DNA of 64,000 nucleotides from Lentzea aerocolonigenes. Lineage in GTDB: Bacteria; Actinomycetota; Actinomycetes; Mycobacteriales; Pseudonocardiaceae. The translations under genes and the position numbers were made by a program. Numbering within the stretch: the first letter of the stretch is position 1; each line of letters starts with the position of its first letter. Below are positions 8,724 through 17,241 of the stretch, piece after piece. The notes below the pieces were generated by a model. That model was not told the origin of the DNA, made no database searches, and was given only the letters and a program-made list of their open reading frames with translations. Location: NCBI RefSeq assembly GCF_000974445.1, contig NZ_BBOJ01000017.1, positions 248,001 to 312,000 of the forward strand. Reading direction: 5' to 3'.

Positions 8724-9982
8724 TTGGCGGCGTCCGCAGCTTCCTTCAGGGCCTGCGTCCAGGCGTCAGCAGCGGACTGCTTGCCCTGCTCGACGCGGGT
8801 CAGCGCGGTGCCGAACACCGGTCCGACCTTCGAGTCCTTGGTGCCGCGGTAGGTCGGCTTCAGCGACTCGGCGGACGACGCGAAGATCTTGCCGACCGGG
8901 GCCTTGTTGAAGTACTCGTTGACCGTGGCCTGCACGTCCGCGTCCTGGTAGACCTTCGGCTGGCTCGGCAGGTTGCCGGTCTCCTTGAAGATCCGCTTCT
9001 GCTGCTCGGGCGCCGTCAGCCACTTGGCCAGCTCGTAGGCCTCCTTGGGGTGCTTGCCCTGCTTGGGGATCGCGAGGAACGAGCCACCCCAGTTGCCGCC
9101 ACCGCCGGGCGCCGTCGTCACGTCCCACTTCCCGGCCGCCGCGTCTCCGGCACCCGCCTTGATCAGCGCGAGCGCCCAGGCCGGGCACGTGGTCGTGGCG
9201 AAGGAACCCTGCTTCAGCGCGACGTTCCAGTCCTGGCTGAACGGCTCGAGCGCACCGGTCTGCTGCTTGGTGCCGAGCGCCGCCGCCGTGTCGAACGCCG
9301 TCTTGACCTTGTCGTTCTTCTCCGCGATGTACGAGTCGTCCTTCGCGAAGTAGCCCTCCTCGGTCTGGTCGAGGATCGCCTTGTAGACGTTGCGGCCGGT
9401 GTCGACGAACTTCACGTTCGGCGTCTTGGCCGTGAACTGGTCGGCGACCTTCGCGTAGTCGGCCCAGGTCGGCCACAGCTTGGCGACGGCCTCGCGATCC
9501 GTCGGCAGACCGGCCGCCTCGAACAGGTCGCGCCGGTAGCAGAGGCCGAGGCTGCCCATGTCCGTGCCCAGCCCCAGCACGAACTCACCGCCGTCGGCCG
9601 TGCCCTGGTTCCACTTCCAGCCGGCCCACTGGTCCTTGAGGTCCTTGGCCCCGTACTCCGCCAGGTTCACGAACTTGTCCTTGGAGGCGCGGAACTGGCT
9701 CACCACACCCTCTTCGAGCGCGACGATGTCCGCCGCGCCACGCCCACCCGCGAGCTGCGTGGCGAGTTGGGTGTTGTGCTGCTCCATCTTGACCTTGCGC
9801 TGCTCGATCTTGATGTTCGAGTGCGAGGCCATGTACTCCTCGACGAGCTTGTCGTAGCCGAAGTCGGAGAACAGGCCAAGCGACAGCTCGATCTTGCCAT
9901 TGGCCTCGGAACTCCCGCCGCATCCCGCGGCCAGAACCATCACGAGGGTCGCAGCGACGCTGCCGACCAGCCTTCTGCTCAT
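8720..9982 (-). CDS. Sugar ABC transporter substrate-binding lipoprotein
   Basis: A 420-aa extracellular binding protein, first gene of the sugar operon. A lipoprotein signal with lipobox VLAAGC puts the lipidated Cys at residue 21. The body is a family-1 extracellular solute-binding fold (FSDFGYDKLVEEYMASHSNI, KQGSFATTTCPAWALALI, ELAKWLTAPEQQKRIF). ATG 9982 is preceded by GAGGAG. Context with a GH1 enzyme suggests cellobiose or another beta-oligoglucoside, which is inferred, not shown. Transcription probably starts near the operator at 10025-10042. Confidence 0.9.
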   Translation of the reverse strand: MSRRLVGSVAATLVMVLAAGCGGSSEANGKIELSLGLFSDFGYDKLVEEYMASHSNIKIEQRKVKMEQHNTQLATQLAGGRGAADIVALEEGVVSQFRASKDKFVNLAEYGAKDLKDQWAGWKWNQGTADGGEFVLGLGTDMGSLGLCYRRDLFEAAGLPTDREAVAKLWPTWADYAKVADQFTAKTPNVKFVDTGRNVYKAILDQTEEGYFAKDDSYIAEKNDKVKTAFDTAAALGTKQQTGALEPFSQDWNVALKQGSFATTTCPAWALALIKAGAGDAAAGKWDVTTAPGGGGNWGGSFLAIPKQGKHPKEAYELAKWLTAPEQQKRIFKETGNLPSQPKVYQDADVQATVNEYFNKAPVGKIFASSAESLKPTYRGTKDSKVGPVFGTALTRVEQGKQSAADAWTQALKEAADAAK

Positions 9983-10024
9983 CCGTCCTCCTCGACGGGC
10001 GGCGCCGTGGGCGCAGCTGACTGT

Positions 10025-10042
10025 TGTGAGAGCGCTCTCACA
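10025..10042 (-). promoter_or_regulatory. LacI/CebR-type operator upstream of the sugar operon
   Basis: A perfect 18-bp palindrome, tgtgagagcgctctcaca, 42 bp before the start of the binding-protein gene. The core TGAGAGCGCTCTCA differs from the published CebR operator TGGGAGCGCTCCCA by one base per half. The LacI-type repressor at 2022-3044 is the obvious candidate reader. Confidence 0.8.
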
Positions 10043-10149
10043 CTCAACCGGAGAGGCGCGGGTGTCAAGCGCTCGACATCGTTCCGTAACTTTGTGGAGG
10101 CGGGCAACAAAAACCCGGACCGGAACCGGGGCCGTCTCGACCGGGTGTT

Positions 10150-10448
10150 TTCCGCACGCGGGGCCCTTTCGTGCGCCAGGAGCGAACGAAAGCTCCCCGC
10201 GTGCACTCCGCAGACGACGAAGAGGGACGACCGGGCCCTCGCTCCGGTCGTCCCTCACCCCAGGTAGAGGGGTTTTCGGGCCGAAAGTGACGCGCCGACC
10301 CGAAGTTTTTCCGGCAACTTTGGGTTAAGACCGCTTCACAGCGGGTAACACCGAAAGTTACGCGGGAGCCCCGCGTCACCTTCCGCGGTACGCGGGGGCC
10401 CCGCGTGCGCCAGGAGAGTACGAAAGCTCCCCGCGTACTCATCGCGAA
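10150..10448. repeat. Two direct copies of a GC-rich, hairpin-forming repeat
   Basis: Two related segments, about 10150-10215 and 10383-10448, share the run acgaaagctccccgcgt and the preceding gcgccaggag. Each has internal self-pairing (for example cgcggg/cccgcg). A second repeated word, ccgaaagt(g/t)acgcg, occurs at 10281-10294 and 10351-10364. No gene is credible here. With the flanks this makes the 609-bp spacer 9983-10591 between the sugar operon and the exporter genes mostly repeat and hairpin. Confidence 0.65.
10222..10256. terminator. Strong hairpin in the repeat-rich spacer
   Basis: A perfect 13-bp stem (10222-10234 against 10244-10256) with a 9-nt loop. It lies between the end of the ABC exporter transcript and the sugar operon promoter, so it could stop read-through into the latter. 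There is no U-tract, as is common in actinomycetes. Confidence 0.6.
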
Positions 10449-10560
10449 GTCCGCGATGCGGAAAAGTGGTGGAGGCCCGGCGCCCCGACAGCACCGGACC
10501 TCCACCGATCCCCCGGCCGTGCGGCCCCTGTTTCCGCACGCCCGAACCCGCCTGGCCCGT

Positions 10561-10579
10561 GGCCCCCGACGCCGGGGCC
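10561..10579 (-). terminator. Short hairpin just after the FtsX-type permease
   Basis: ggcccc (10561-10566) pairs with ggggcc (10574-10579) with a 7-nt loop, starting 13 bp beyond the stop codon of the exporter permease on the minus strand. Confidence 0.4.
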
Positions 10580-10591
10580 GGGCGGGGTGTC

Positions 10592-13102
10592 CTACGCCTC
10601 CGCCATGCCCGCGACCACGGAGTTCCTGGCCGCACGCCGGGCCGGCAGAGCGGCGGCGACGACCGCCGCGACCACTGCCAGGCCGAGCATGATCCCGATC
10701 TGGCCGAACGGGATGGAGAAGCTGATCCGGAACTCCGAGTTGGAGATCGCCTCGACCAGCAGCCACCCGAACCCGGCGCCGAGCACGACGCCCACGACCG
10801 CGCCGATCAGCGCCATCAGGATCGACTCGACCACCAGCATCTGGCGCAGCTGGCCCCTGGTCAGGCCCAGCGCCCGCAGCAGGGCGGACTCGCGGGTCCG
10901 CTCCAGCACCGACAGCGTCAGCGTGTTCGCGATGCCGAACAGGGCGATGATCAGCGCCAGGCCGACGAGGGCCCAGATGAACAGCAGCACCTGGTCGATC
11001 TGCGCGTTGAGCTCGGCCTTGGTCTCGGCTGCGGAGTTCAGCACCGCGACCGGCGACGTGGCGATGACGCGTTCCAGGTCGGCGCGGGCGGCCGTGATGT
11101 CGGTTCCGGGAGCGAGCTTGACCAGGAGCTTCTGGTAGCCCTTCAGCGGTTCCTTCAGGATCGACTGCGCCGAACCGAGAGTGACGATGCCGGTGCCGTA
11201 GCTGTTGTCCTTGATCAGCGCGACGACCTTGAAGTCCTTGCCGCTGATCGGAACCGTCGAACCGACGGTGAGGCCCGCTTCCTTGGCCTCCTTCTCCCGC
11301 ATGGCGATCTCGTTGTCCTTGAGACCGGTCAGCGTGCCGCTGGCGACCTCGGGACGCACCAGGGAACCGATGGCGTCGGCCGGGTAGCCGGTGACGTCGG
11401 CGTACTTGAGCTTGTCGGACTCGCCGAAGGCCATGACCTCCGGGGCGATCTTGGCGACGTTGCGCACCTTCGCGAGCTCGTCGGCGAACTTCGGCGTCAA
11501 CGGCTGGCTGTAGACGTTCGAGCTGACCTCGTAGTCGGCCGGGAACCGCTTGTCGACCTGCTCGTTCATGGTCTGGCGGCCGCTGCCGGCCACGACCGTC
11601 ACCATCGCGACGATGGTCACGCCGATCATCAGCGCGGCCGTCGTGGCGGCGGTGCGCTTCGGGTTGCGGCCCGCGTTGGCCGAAGCCAGCTTCGCCGGGA
11701 CGCCGTGCAGCGCCTTGCCGAACAGGCGGTTCACCAGCGGCACGTACAGCGGGCCGAGCAGGAGCACCGCGAACAGCAGCACCATCGTGGCGCCGCCGGT
11801 GATGAGCATCGCGGGCTCTTCCTTCTCCTGCTGGAGACCGAAGTAGACGCCCGCGCCACCGATCAGCGCGATCACCGTCGCGATGATGATGCGGACCTTG
11901 CCGGTGCGGGCGACGTCGTCGTGGCTGTCCGGCTGCGAGCGGAGTGCCGCCACCGGCGCGACCTTCGTGGCACGGCGCGCCGGCAGCACGGCCGCCAGCA
12001 CCGTCACGACCACGCCGACGCCGAAGCCGGCGGCGATGGTCACCCACGAGATCGGCAGACGGATCTGGACGTCGCCGCCGCCGGGGCCGCCGACCGTGCC
12101 CACCAGCGCCTGCAGGCCGGCCGAGACGCCGAGGCCACCGAGAATGCCCAGCACGGACGCCGCAAGACCCATGAAAACCGCTTCCGCGAGCACACTGCGG
12201 AAGACCTGGCCGCGTTCGGCGCCGACGCAACGGAGAAGTGCGAGCTCCTTGGTGCGCTGCGCGACCAGGATCGTGAAGGTGTTGTAGATGACCATGCCCG
12301 CGACGACGAGCGAGATCGCGGCGAACGCGAGGAGAAACGTCTTGATCTCGCCGGCGGCGTCACCCACCGACTCCAGGGTCTTCTGCGTCAGCTGCTCACC
12401 GGTCTGCACCTCGTAGCCGGTGCCGATCGCCTTGGTGATGTTGTCGACGAGCTGCTGCTGCGTCACGCCGTCCTTGGCGACGGCGACGATCTCGTAGATC
12501 CGCTGGTTCGGGATCACCGTGCGCAGGCCCTCCGGCGTGACCACGACGTGGTCGCTGCCGGACATGGACATGCTGCTGGCGCCCTGCTGGTAGGTGCCGA
12601 CGATCGTGAACGTGTGCTCGACGTTGTCGTCGACCAGCTTGAGCTTGTCCCCGAGCTTGAGCTTCGCGGTCTGCGCGGTCTTGACGTCGATCGCGGCCTC
12701 GTCTGCCTTGGCCGGGAACTTGCCGTCCTTGAGGTCGAGGTCGCGCAGCTTCTCCGTCGTGGGCAACGGCTGCACCAGCGCGTTGCGCGCCTTGCCGTCA
12801 CCGCCGAGCAGTGCCGCGTTGCCGAACTCGCGGGAGTCGGCGCCCGCGACGCCCTGCGTGGAGCGGACCTTCTGCAGCACGTCGGCCGGAATGCCGTTGT
12901 CCTGCCTGTTGTTCTCCGCCAGGTGCACGGCCGCGTCGACGTTGCGGGCGCTGCGGGCGAAGTTGTCCCTCGTCTGCGCCTCGACGGCGTCGCCGAGCAC
13001 GAGCGTGCCCGTCACGAACGCGACGCCGAGCGCGATGGCGATGCTGGACAGCACCAGCCGCGCCGTGCGGGCGCGCAGGCCCGCCAGGATGGTCTTCAGC
13101 AT
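10592..13102 (-). CDS. ABC transporter permease with two FtsX domains
   Basis: An 836-aa membrane protein of the MacB/FtsX superfamily. A first transmembrane helix precedes an extracellular domain of about 220 residues. The first FtsX domain (around TFLLAFAAISLVVAGMVIYN) follows, then two or three central helices, a second extracellular domain, and a C-terminal FtsX domain (ALFGIANTLTLSVLERTRES). Such pairs move lipids, peptides or drugs outward or work as mechanotransmitters. It starts 5 bp after the ATPase gene stop, so they form one exporter. Substrate unknown. Confidence 0.88.
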   Translation of the reverse strand: MLKTILAGLRARTARLVLSSIAIALGVAFVTGTLVLGDAVEAQTRDNFARSARNVDAAVHLAENNRQDNGIPADVLQKVRSTQGVAGADSREFGNAALLGGDGKARNALVQPLPTTEKLRDLDLKDGKFPAKADEAAIDVKTAQTAKLKLGDKLKLVDDNVEHTFTIVGTYQQGASSMSMSGSDHVVVTPEGLRTVIPNQRIYEIVAVAKDGVTQQQLVDNITKAIGTGYEVQTGEQLTQKTLESVGDAAGEIKTFLLAFAAISLVVAGMVIYNTFTILVAQRTKELALLRCVGAERGQVFRSVLAEAVFMGLAASVLGILGGLGVSAGLQALVGTVGGPGGGDVQIRLPISWVTIAAGFGVGVVVTVLAAVLPARRATKVAPVAALRSQPDSHDDVARTGKVRIIIATVIALIGGAGVYFGLQQEKEEPAMLITGGATMVLLFAVLLLGPLYVPLVNRLFGKALHGVPAKLASANAGRNPKRTAATTAALMIGVTIVAMVTVVAGSGRQTMNEQVDKRFPADYEVSSNVYSQPLTPKFADELAKVRNVAKIAPEVMAFGESDKLKYADVTGYPADAIGSLVRPEVASGTLTGLKDNEIAMREKEAKEAGLTVGSTVPISGKDFKVVALIKDNSYGTGIVTLGSAQSILKEPLKGYQKLLVKLAPGTDITAARADLERVIATSPVAVLNSAAETKAELNAQIDQVLLFIWALVGLALIIALFGIANTLTLSVLERTRESALLRALGLTRGQLRQMLVVESILMALIGAVVGVVLGAGFGWLLVEAISNSEFRISFSIPFGQIGIMLGLAVVAAVVAAALPARRAARNSVVAGMAEA

Positions 13103-13107
13103 CTACC

Positions 13108-13860
13108 TCACGCCCCCAGGTGCGTGAGGGCGTTGACGACGGACTCGGTGGTGGGCTGGAGGATCTCGCCCGCGAGCCGGCCGTCGGCGAGCAGCACCAC
13201 GCGGTCCGCGTAGCTCGCGGCCACCGGGTCGTGCGTCACCATGATCACGGTCTGGCCCAGCTTGCGGACCGACATGCGCAGGAAGTCGAGGACCTCGGCA
13301 CCGCTGCGGGAGTCCAGGTTGCCGGTCGGCTCGTCGGCGAAGATGACCTCGGGACGTGCGACGAGCGCACGGGCACAGGCCACGCGCTGCTGCTGGCCAC
13401 CGGACAGCTCCGTCGGGCGGTGGGTGAGGCGGTCGCGCAGGCCGAGCACGTTGACGATCGTGTCGAACCACTGCTTGTCGGGCTTGCGACCGGCGAGCTC
13501 CAGGCCCAGCAGGATGTTCTGCTCGGCGGTCAGCGTCGGCAGCAGGTTGAAGGCCTGGAACACGAAGCCGACGCGGTCGCGGCGCAGCTTGGTCAGGTCC
13601 TTGTCGTTGAGCTTGGTGATCTCGGTCTGTCCGATGTGGATCGCGCCGCTGTCCACGGTGTCCAGTCCCGCGAGGCAGTGCATCAGCGTGGACTTGCCGG
13701 AGCCGGACGGGCCCATGATCGCGGTGAACTTCCCCGCCTGGAACGCGACGTTGATGCCGTCGAGCGCCCGCACCGCGGTGTCACCCTTGCCGTAGACCTT
13801 CACCAGGTTGTGGGCCGCCGCGGCGGTCCGGGTGCCGACCTCGGACACCAGTGCAGACAT
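13108..13860 (-). CDS. ABC transporter ATP-binding protein (MacB/LolD type)
   Basis: A 250-aa ATPase powering the adjacent FtsX-type permease. Walker A is GPSGSGKST, the signature is LSGGQQQRVACARAL, and Walker B with catalytic Glu is [17 protein letters not shown], the hallmark of the MacB/LolD branch. ATG 13860 is preferred over GTG 13878 because GAGGAAGG lies 8 nt in front of it. The 119-bp gap to the upstream LAL regulator probably carries its promoter. Confidence 0.92.
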   Translation of the reverse strand: MSALVSEVGTRTAAAAHNLVKVYGKGDTAVRALDGINVAFQAGKFTAIMGPSGSGKSTLMHCLAGLDTVDSGAIHIGQTEITKLNDKDLTKLRRDRVGFVFQAFNLLPTLTAEQNILLGLELAGRKPDKQWFDTIVNVLGLRDRLTHRPTELSGGQQQRVACARALVARPEVIFADEPTGNLDSRSGAEVLDFLRMSVRKLGQTVIMVTHDPVAASYADRVVLLADGRLAGEILQPTTESVVNALTHLGA

Positions 13861-13979
13861 GTCGCTTGCCTTCCTCACAGGGGATGTTCCTCGATGAGGA
13901 AGAAGCTATGAGGAGGCTGAGTACGCGGACATCAACTCGGCGACGCGTTGCGCATCAGCCTGAGGTATGACAACCAGCG

Positions 13980-16958
13980 CTATTCCAGCAGACCCCGGTC
14001 GTACGCGATCGCCACGGCCTCCGCGCGCCGCGACGCCCCCAGCTTGGCCATGATCCGGGAAAGGTGCACGGACACGGTCTTCTCGCTGATGTACAGCTCC
14101 TCGCCGACCTCGCGGTTCGTCCGGCCGGACGCGACCAGCGCCAGCACGTCACGTTCGCGCGGGGTGAAGAGGTCGATCTGCTCCCGCACCGGCTCGTCGG
14201 CCCTGAGGGTGATCCGGGCCCGCTTGGCGCACGACGCGACGACCTCCTGCAACGGTGCGGCCTTCAGCCTGGTGGCCACCTCGTCGGCCAGGCGCAGCTG
14301 CTCGACGGCGGAGTCCCGGCGGTCCGCCCCGAGCAACGCCTCCGCGAGCCGCCACCGGCACACGGCCTGTTCGAAGACGAGCCCGTACGCGAACCCGTCG
14401 ACGGCGGCCTGCCAGAGCTCGGGATCGCCGGGGCCGGTCAGCCTCGACTCCTCCGCCATCGCGCGGGCCAGCCACGCCCTGCCCTCCGGTCCGAGGGAAC
14501 CGGTGCGCGGAACGCCGTGCTTCGCCGTCAGCCTCACGTGCTCCGCCAGCTTGCGGCCGCCCTCGACGGCCTGCTTCTCCGCCTCGGCGTCGCGCTTGCG
14601 CCGGGCCTTGGCCGCGATGTCGGCGTAGCCGGTGATGCCGATCGCGCCGATCCGGATGTCCGCGAGCGCCCACGGCCCGCCCAGCTTGCGGGTCCACTCC
14701 AGAGCGTCGGCCACGCGTTCGACGGCGAGCTCGGGACGGCCGCGCCACAACGCGAGCTCACCACCCGTGCCGCCGGTGATCAGGGCGATCTGGATGTCGC
14801 GGTGCCAGTCCTTGCGCAGCTCGGTGATCATCCGCTCGGACTCGGCCAGGTCGCCGCGCGAGACCCGGAGGTGCGTCGCGGCGGCCGCCAGGCGCGCGAG
14901 GACCGTGGAGGAGACGGACATGCCGGGCGGTTCGCTCGCCCAGGCCGCGTAGTCCCAGTCGCCGACGTAGTAGTGCACGAGGACCTGCAGGATCCGGATC
15001 TCCAGGCCGAACATGCTCCACGTCAGGCCGGTCTCCTGAGCGCGCTCCCCCGCCTCGTTGTAGACGCGGGCGGCCTCGGCGAGCTGGCCCGAGTCGTAGT
15101 ACATCAGGCCGAAGTAGTACCGGGCGCGCAGCTCCGTGTTGACCGCGCCGACCCCGCGGGCGATCTCGATCGCCCGCTCGAAGTTGATCCGCGCTTCCTC
15201 GTGCCGGTCCACGTAGTCGTCGAGGAGACCGAGCGTGCCGAGTGCGTCCGCCACGGCACCCACCGCGCCCACCTTCTCGCCGTCCGCGATGGCCTTCTCG
15301 GCGAACTCCCTGGCCTCGGTTCCGTTGCGCTGCTGGCGGAGGAGCGCCGCCATGCCGGCCAGCGTCCTGGCGCGGGTGGGGCTCGGGTCGCGGTCGCGCA
15401 TCAGCTCCCACGCCCTGGTCATCACCTCGTGGTACTCCTCGTCGTTGCCGTCGACCGCCGACAACGCCTGAGCGAGCCGGAGCAGCACCTCCGCCTGGTC
15501 CTCCGGCGACTGCCCGTCGAGCGCCTTCACGGCACTGCGGCCGAAAGCGACGGCCCGCTCCGGTTGGCCGGCCGTCCCCGCGACCCACGACGCCCTGCGC
15601 AGCAGCACGGACTCGTCCACATCGGACGGACGATCCTCCGCAGGCACCGCGTTCCACAGGTTGAGCGCCTTTTCCAGGTGCTGCAACGACTCCGCGGGCG
15701 CACCCGCCCGTTCGGACTCCCGCGACGCCTTGATCGAGGCCGTGAGCGCCTGCGCGAGGTCGTGGCTCTGGAAGGCGTGGTGGGCCAGCGCGGCGGCGGC
15801 ACCCCGTTCGTCGAGGTGCTGGGCGAGGTGGTGGGCGTAGGCGGTGTGCAGCCGCACGCGTTCGCCGGGCAGCAGGTCGCCGTAGACGGCCTCGCGGACG
15901 AGGGCGTGGCGGAAGATGTAGACCTCGTCGTCGTTCACGACGAGCAGGTGGTTCTGGACCAGCTCGCGCAACGCCGTGTCGAGTGCGATGTCCGTCATGC
16001 CGGCGACCTCGCGGAGGCGGTCGTGACGGACCCGGCGGCCCCTGACCGACGCGACGCGGATGACGTGCTGGGCTTCGGCGCTCAGCCGTTCGACGCGGCT
16101 CAGGAGCACGTCGGCGAGCGCGGACGGCAACGACCTGTCGTCGCACGTGGCCACCGCGATGAGCTCCTCGGCGAAGAACGCGTTGCCCTCGGACCGTTCC
16201 GCGACCTGCTGGACGACGTCCTCCGGCAGGTCGTCGGACAGCGCCTCGACGAACCTGCGGGCGTCGGCGGCGTTGAACGGCGACAGGTCCAGGCGGTCGA
16301 CGGCGGGCAGCCGGACCAGCTCGGACAGCAAGGGGCGCAACGGATGGCTGCGGTGCAGGTCGTCCGCGCGGTAGGTGCCGACGACCAGCAGGCGCTGGGA
16401 ACGCAGGCGGGACAACAGGAACGACAGCAGGTAGCGGGTCGACGCGTCCGCCCAGTGCAGGTCCTCGACGACCAGCAGCACGCGACGGCGTTCGGAGAGA
16501 TCACCGAGCAGGCCGAGCACGGCGTCGAAGAGCTGGAGCTGACCGACGTCCTGCTCCGGCCGGCGCCCCGGGATGAGGCTCGGCGCGATCATGCCCTCGG
16601 TGCCGGGCTCGCGTTCGGCGGGCAACGCCAGCTGCGGCAGCAACATCGCGAGCGCGGGCCGGTTCGCGGTGTCCTTCAGCGAGCTGAGCGCCTCGGCGAA
16701 CGGCAGGTACGGCAGCCCGGTCTCGCCCGCGTCCAGGCACCGTCCCATGAGGACGAGCGTGTCCTCGGCGCCCGCCGCGAGCTCGTCGACCAGCCGCGTC
16801 TTGCCCACGCCCGCGTCACCGGCGAGCAGCACCGCCCCCGCGGTGCCCTCCCCGGCCAGTGCCAACGCGGCGCGCAACCGGTCCAGCTCGCGATCGCGCG
16901 CGACCAACGGGATTCCGGAACCGAGACGCGCCACAAGGGGCATGCTCGCACAGGTCAT
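13980..16958 (-). CDS. LuxR-family LAL-type ATPase regulator
   Basis: A 992-aa transcriptional regulator of the large ATP-binding LuxR class. An AAA/STAND module carries Walker A GDAGVGKT at residues 47-54 and Walker B VLLVVEDLHWADA. A long TPR-like helical region (about 400-880) follows, and the GerE helix-turn-helix is at the very C-terminus (LTPRERDVLALVASGRTNREV). ATG 16958 is chosen because it overlaps the stop of the upstream 67-aa gene as ATGA. In this class inducer binding and ATP drive activation of nearby genes. The FtsX-type exporter downstream is a possible target. Confidence 0.88.
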   Translation of the reverse strand: MTCASMPLVARLGSGIPLVARDRELDRLRAALALAGEGTAGAVLLAGDAGVGKTRLVDELAAGAEDTLVLMGRCLDAGETGLPYLPFAEALSSLKDTANRPALAMLLPQLALPAEREPGTEGMIAPSLIPGRRPEQDVGQLQLFDAVLGLLGDLSERRRVLLVVEDLHWADASTRYLLSFLLSRLRSQRLLVVGTYRADDLHRSHPLRPLLSELVRLPAVDRLDLSPFNAADARRFVEALSDDLPEDVVQQVAERSEGNAFFAEELIAVATCDDRSLPSALADVLLSRVERLSAEAQHVIRVASVRGRRVRHDRLREVAGMTDIALDTALRELVQNHLLVVNDDEVYIFRHALVREAVYGDLLPGERVRLHTAYAHHLAQHLDERGAAAALAHHAFQSHDLAQALTASIKASRESERAGAPAESLQHLEKALNLWNAVPAEDRPSDVDESVLLRRASWVAGTAGQPERAVAFGRSAVKALDGQSPEDQAEVLLRLAQALSAVDGNDEEYHEVMTRAWELMRDRDPSPTRARTLAGMAALLRQQRNGTEAREFAEKAIADGEKVGAVGAVADALGTLGLLDDYVDRHEEARINFERAIEIARGVGAVNTELRARYYFGLMYYDSGQLAEAARVYNEAGERAQETGLTWSMFGLEIRILQVLVHYYVGDWDYAAWASEPPGMSVSSTVLARLAAAATHLRVSRGDLAESERMITELRKDWHRDIQIALITGGTGGELALWRGRPELAVERVADALEWTRKLGGPWALADIRIGAIGITGYADIAAKARRKRDAEAEKQAVEGGRKLAEHVRLTAKHGVPRTGSLGPEGRAWLARAMAEESRLTGPGDPELWQAAVDGFAYGLVFEQAVCRWRLAEALLGADRRDSAVEQLRLADEVATRLKAAPLQEVVASCAKRARITLRADEPVREQIDLFTPRERDVLALVASGRTNREVGEELYISEKTVSVHLSRIMAKLGASRRAEAVAIAYDRGLLE

Positions 16959-17158
16959 GCCCCGACGCCGCTGTGTTTCCCAGAGGTGCGGTGGATCACG
17001 CGCCGGATCCAGGACGGCGAGCGGTCGTTCGACCGCTGCCAGTTGCACGCCGCGGCGCCGCGCCGGTACTCGATCTCCGCCTTGACTGCTTCAGGGGTCC
17101 ATTCCGTCATGACCACGAGGTTCGTCCTGAGGCCGCACCTCAGGCATCGGACGATCAC
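16955..17158 (-). CDS. Small CxxC protein, function unknown
   Basis: A 67-aa hydrophilic, basic protein beginning with a CLRC pair (MIVRCLRCGLRTNLVV). It continues TEWTPEAVKAEIEYRRGAA and ends in a Ser/Arg-rich tail. It shares 4 bp (ATGA, 16955-16958) with the start of the LAL regulator, which argues for translation of both from one message. The GTG start at 17158 has no strong Shine-Dalgarno. The CxxC could be half of a zinc knuckle, but only two cysteines are there near the start. No family recognised. Confidence 0.55.
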   Translation of the reverse strand: MIVRCLRCGLRTNLVVMTEWTPEAVKAEIEYRRGAAACNWQRSNDRSPSWIRRVIHRTSGKHSGVGA

Positions 17159-17192
17159 GCAGTCCTGCCCCCCCGAACCCCTTACCCAGTCG

Positions 17193-17239
17193 ATGAACGG
17201 CGCATTTGTTCACCTGAGGTGGACAAATGCGCCGTTCAT
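17193..17239 (-). terminator. 47-nt hairpin, member of a covarying pair
   Basis: Two 21-nt arms around a CTGAG loop, one mismatch only, ending 2 bp from the stop codon of the SARP-type gene. It matches the hairpin at 24575-24621 in length, loop and frame, and most differing stem positions change on both sides so that pairing is kept. Confidence 0.75.
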
Positions 17240-17241
17240 CT

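Noticed and set aside
9983-10591. Peptides such as MSTRGAFVLSWRTRG from open frames in the spacer
   Set aside because: They derive from the duplicated GC-rich repeat, have no ribosome binding site and no consistent codon bias.
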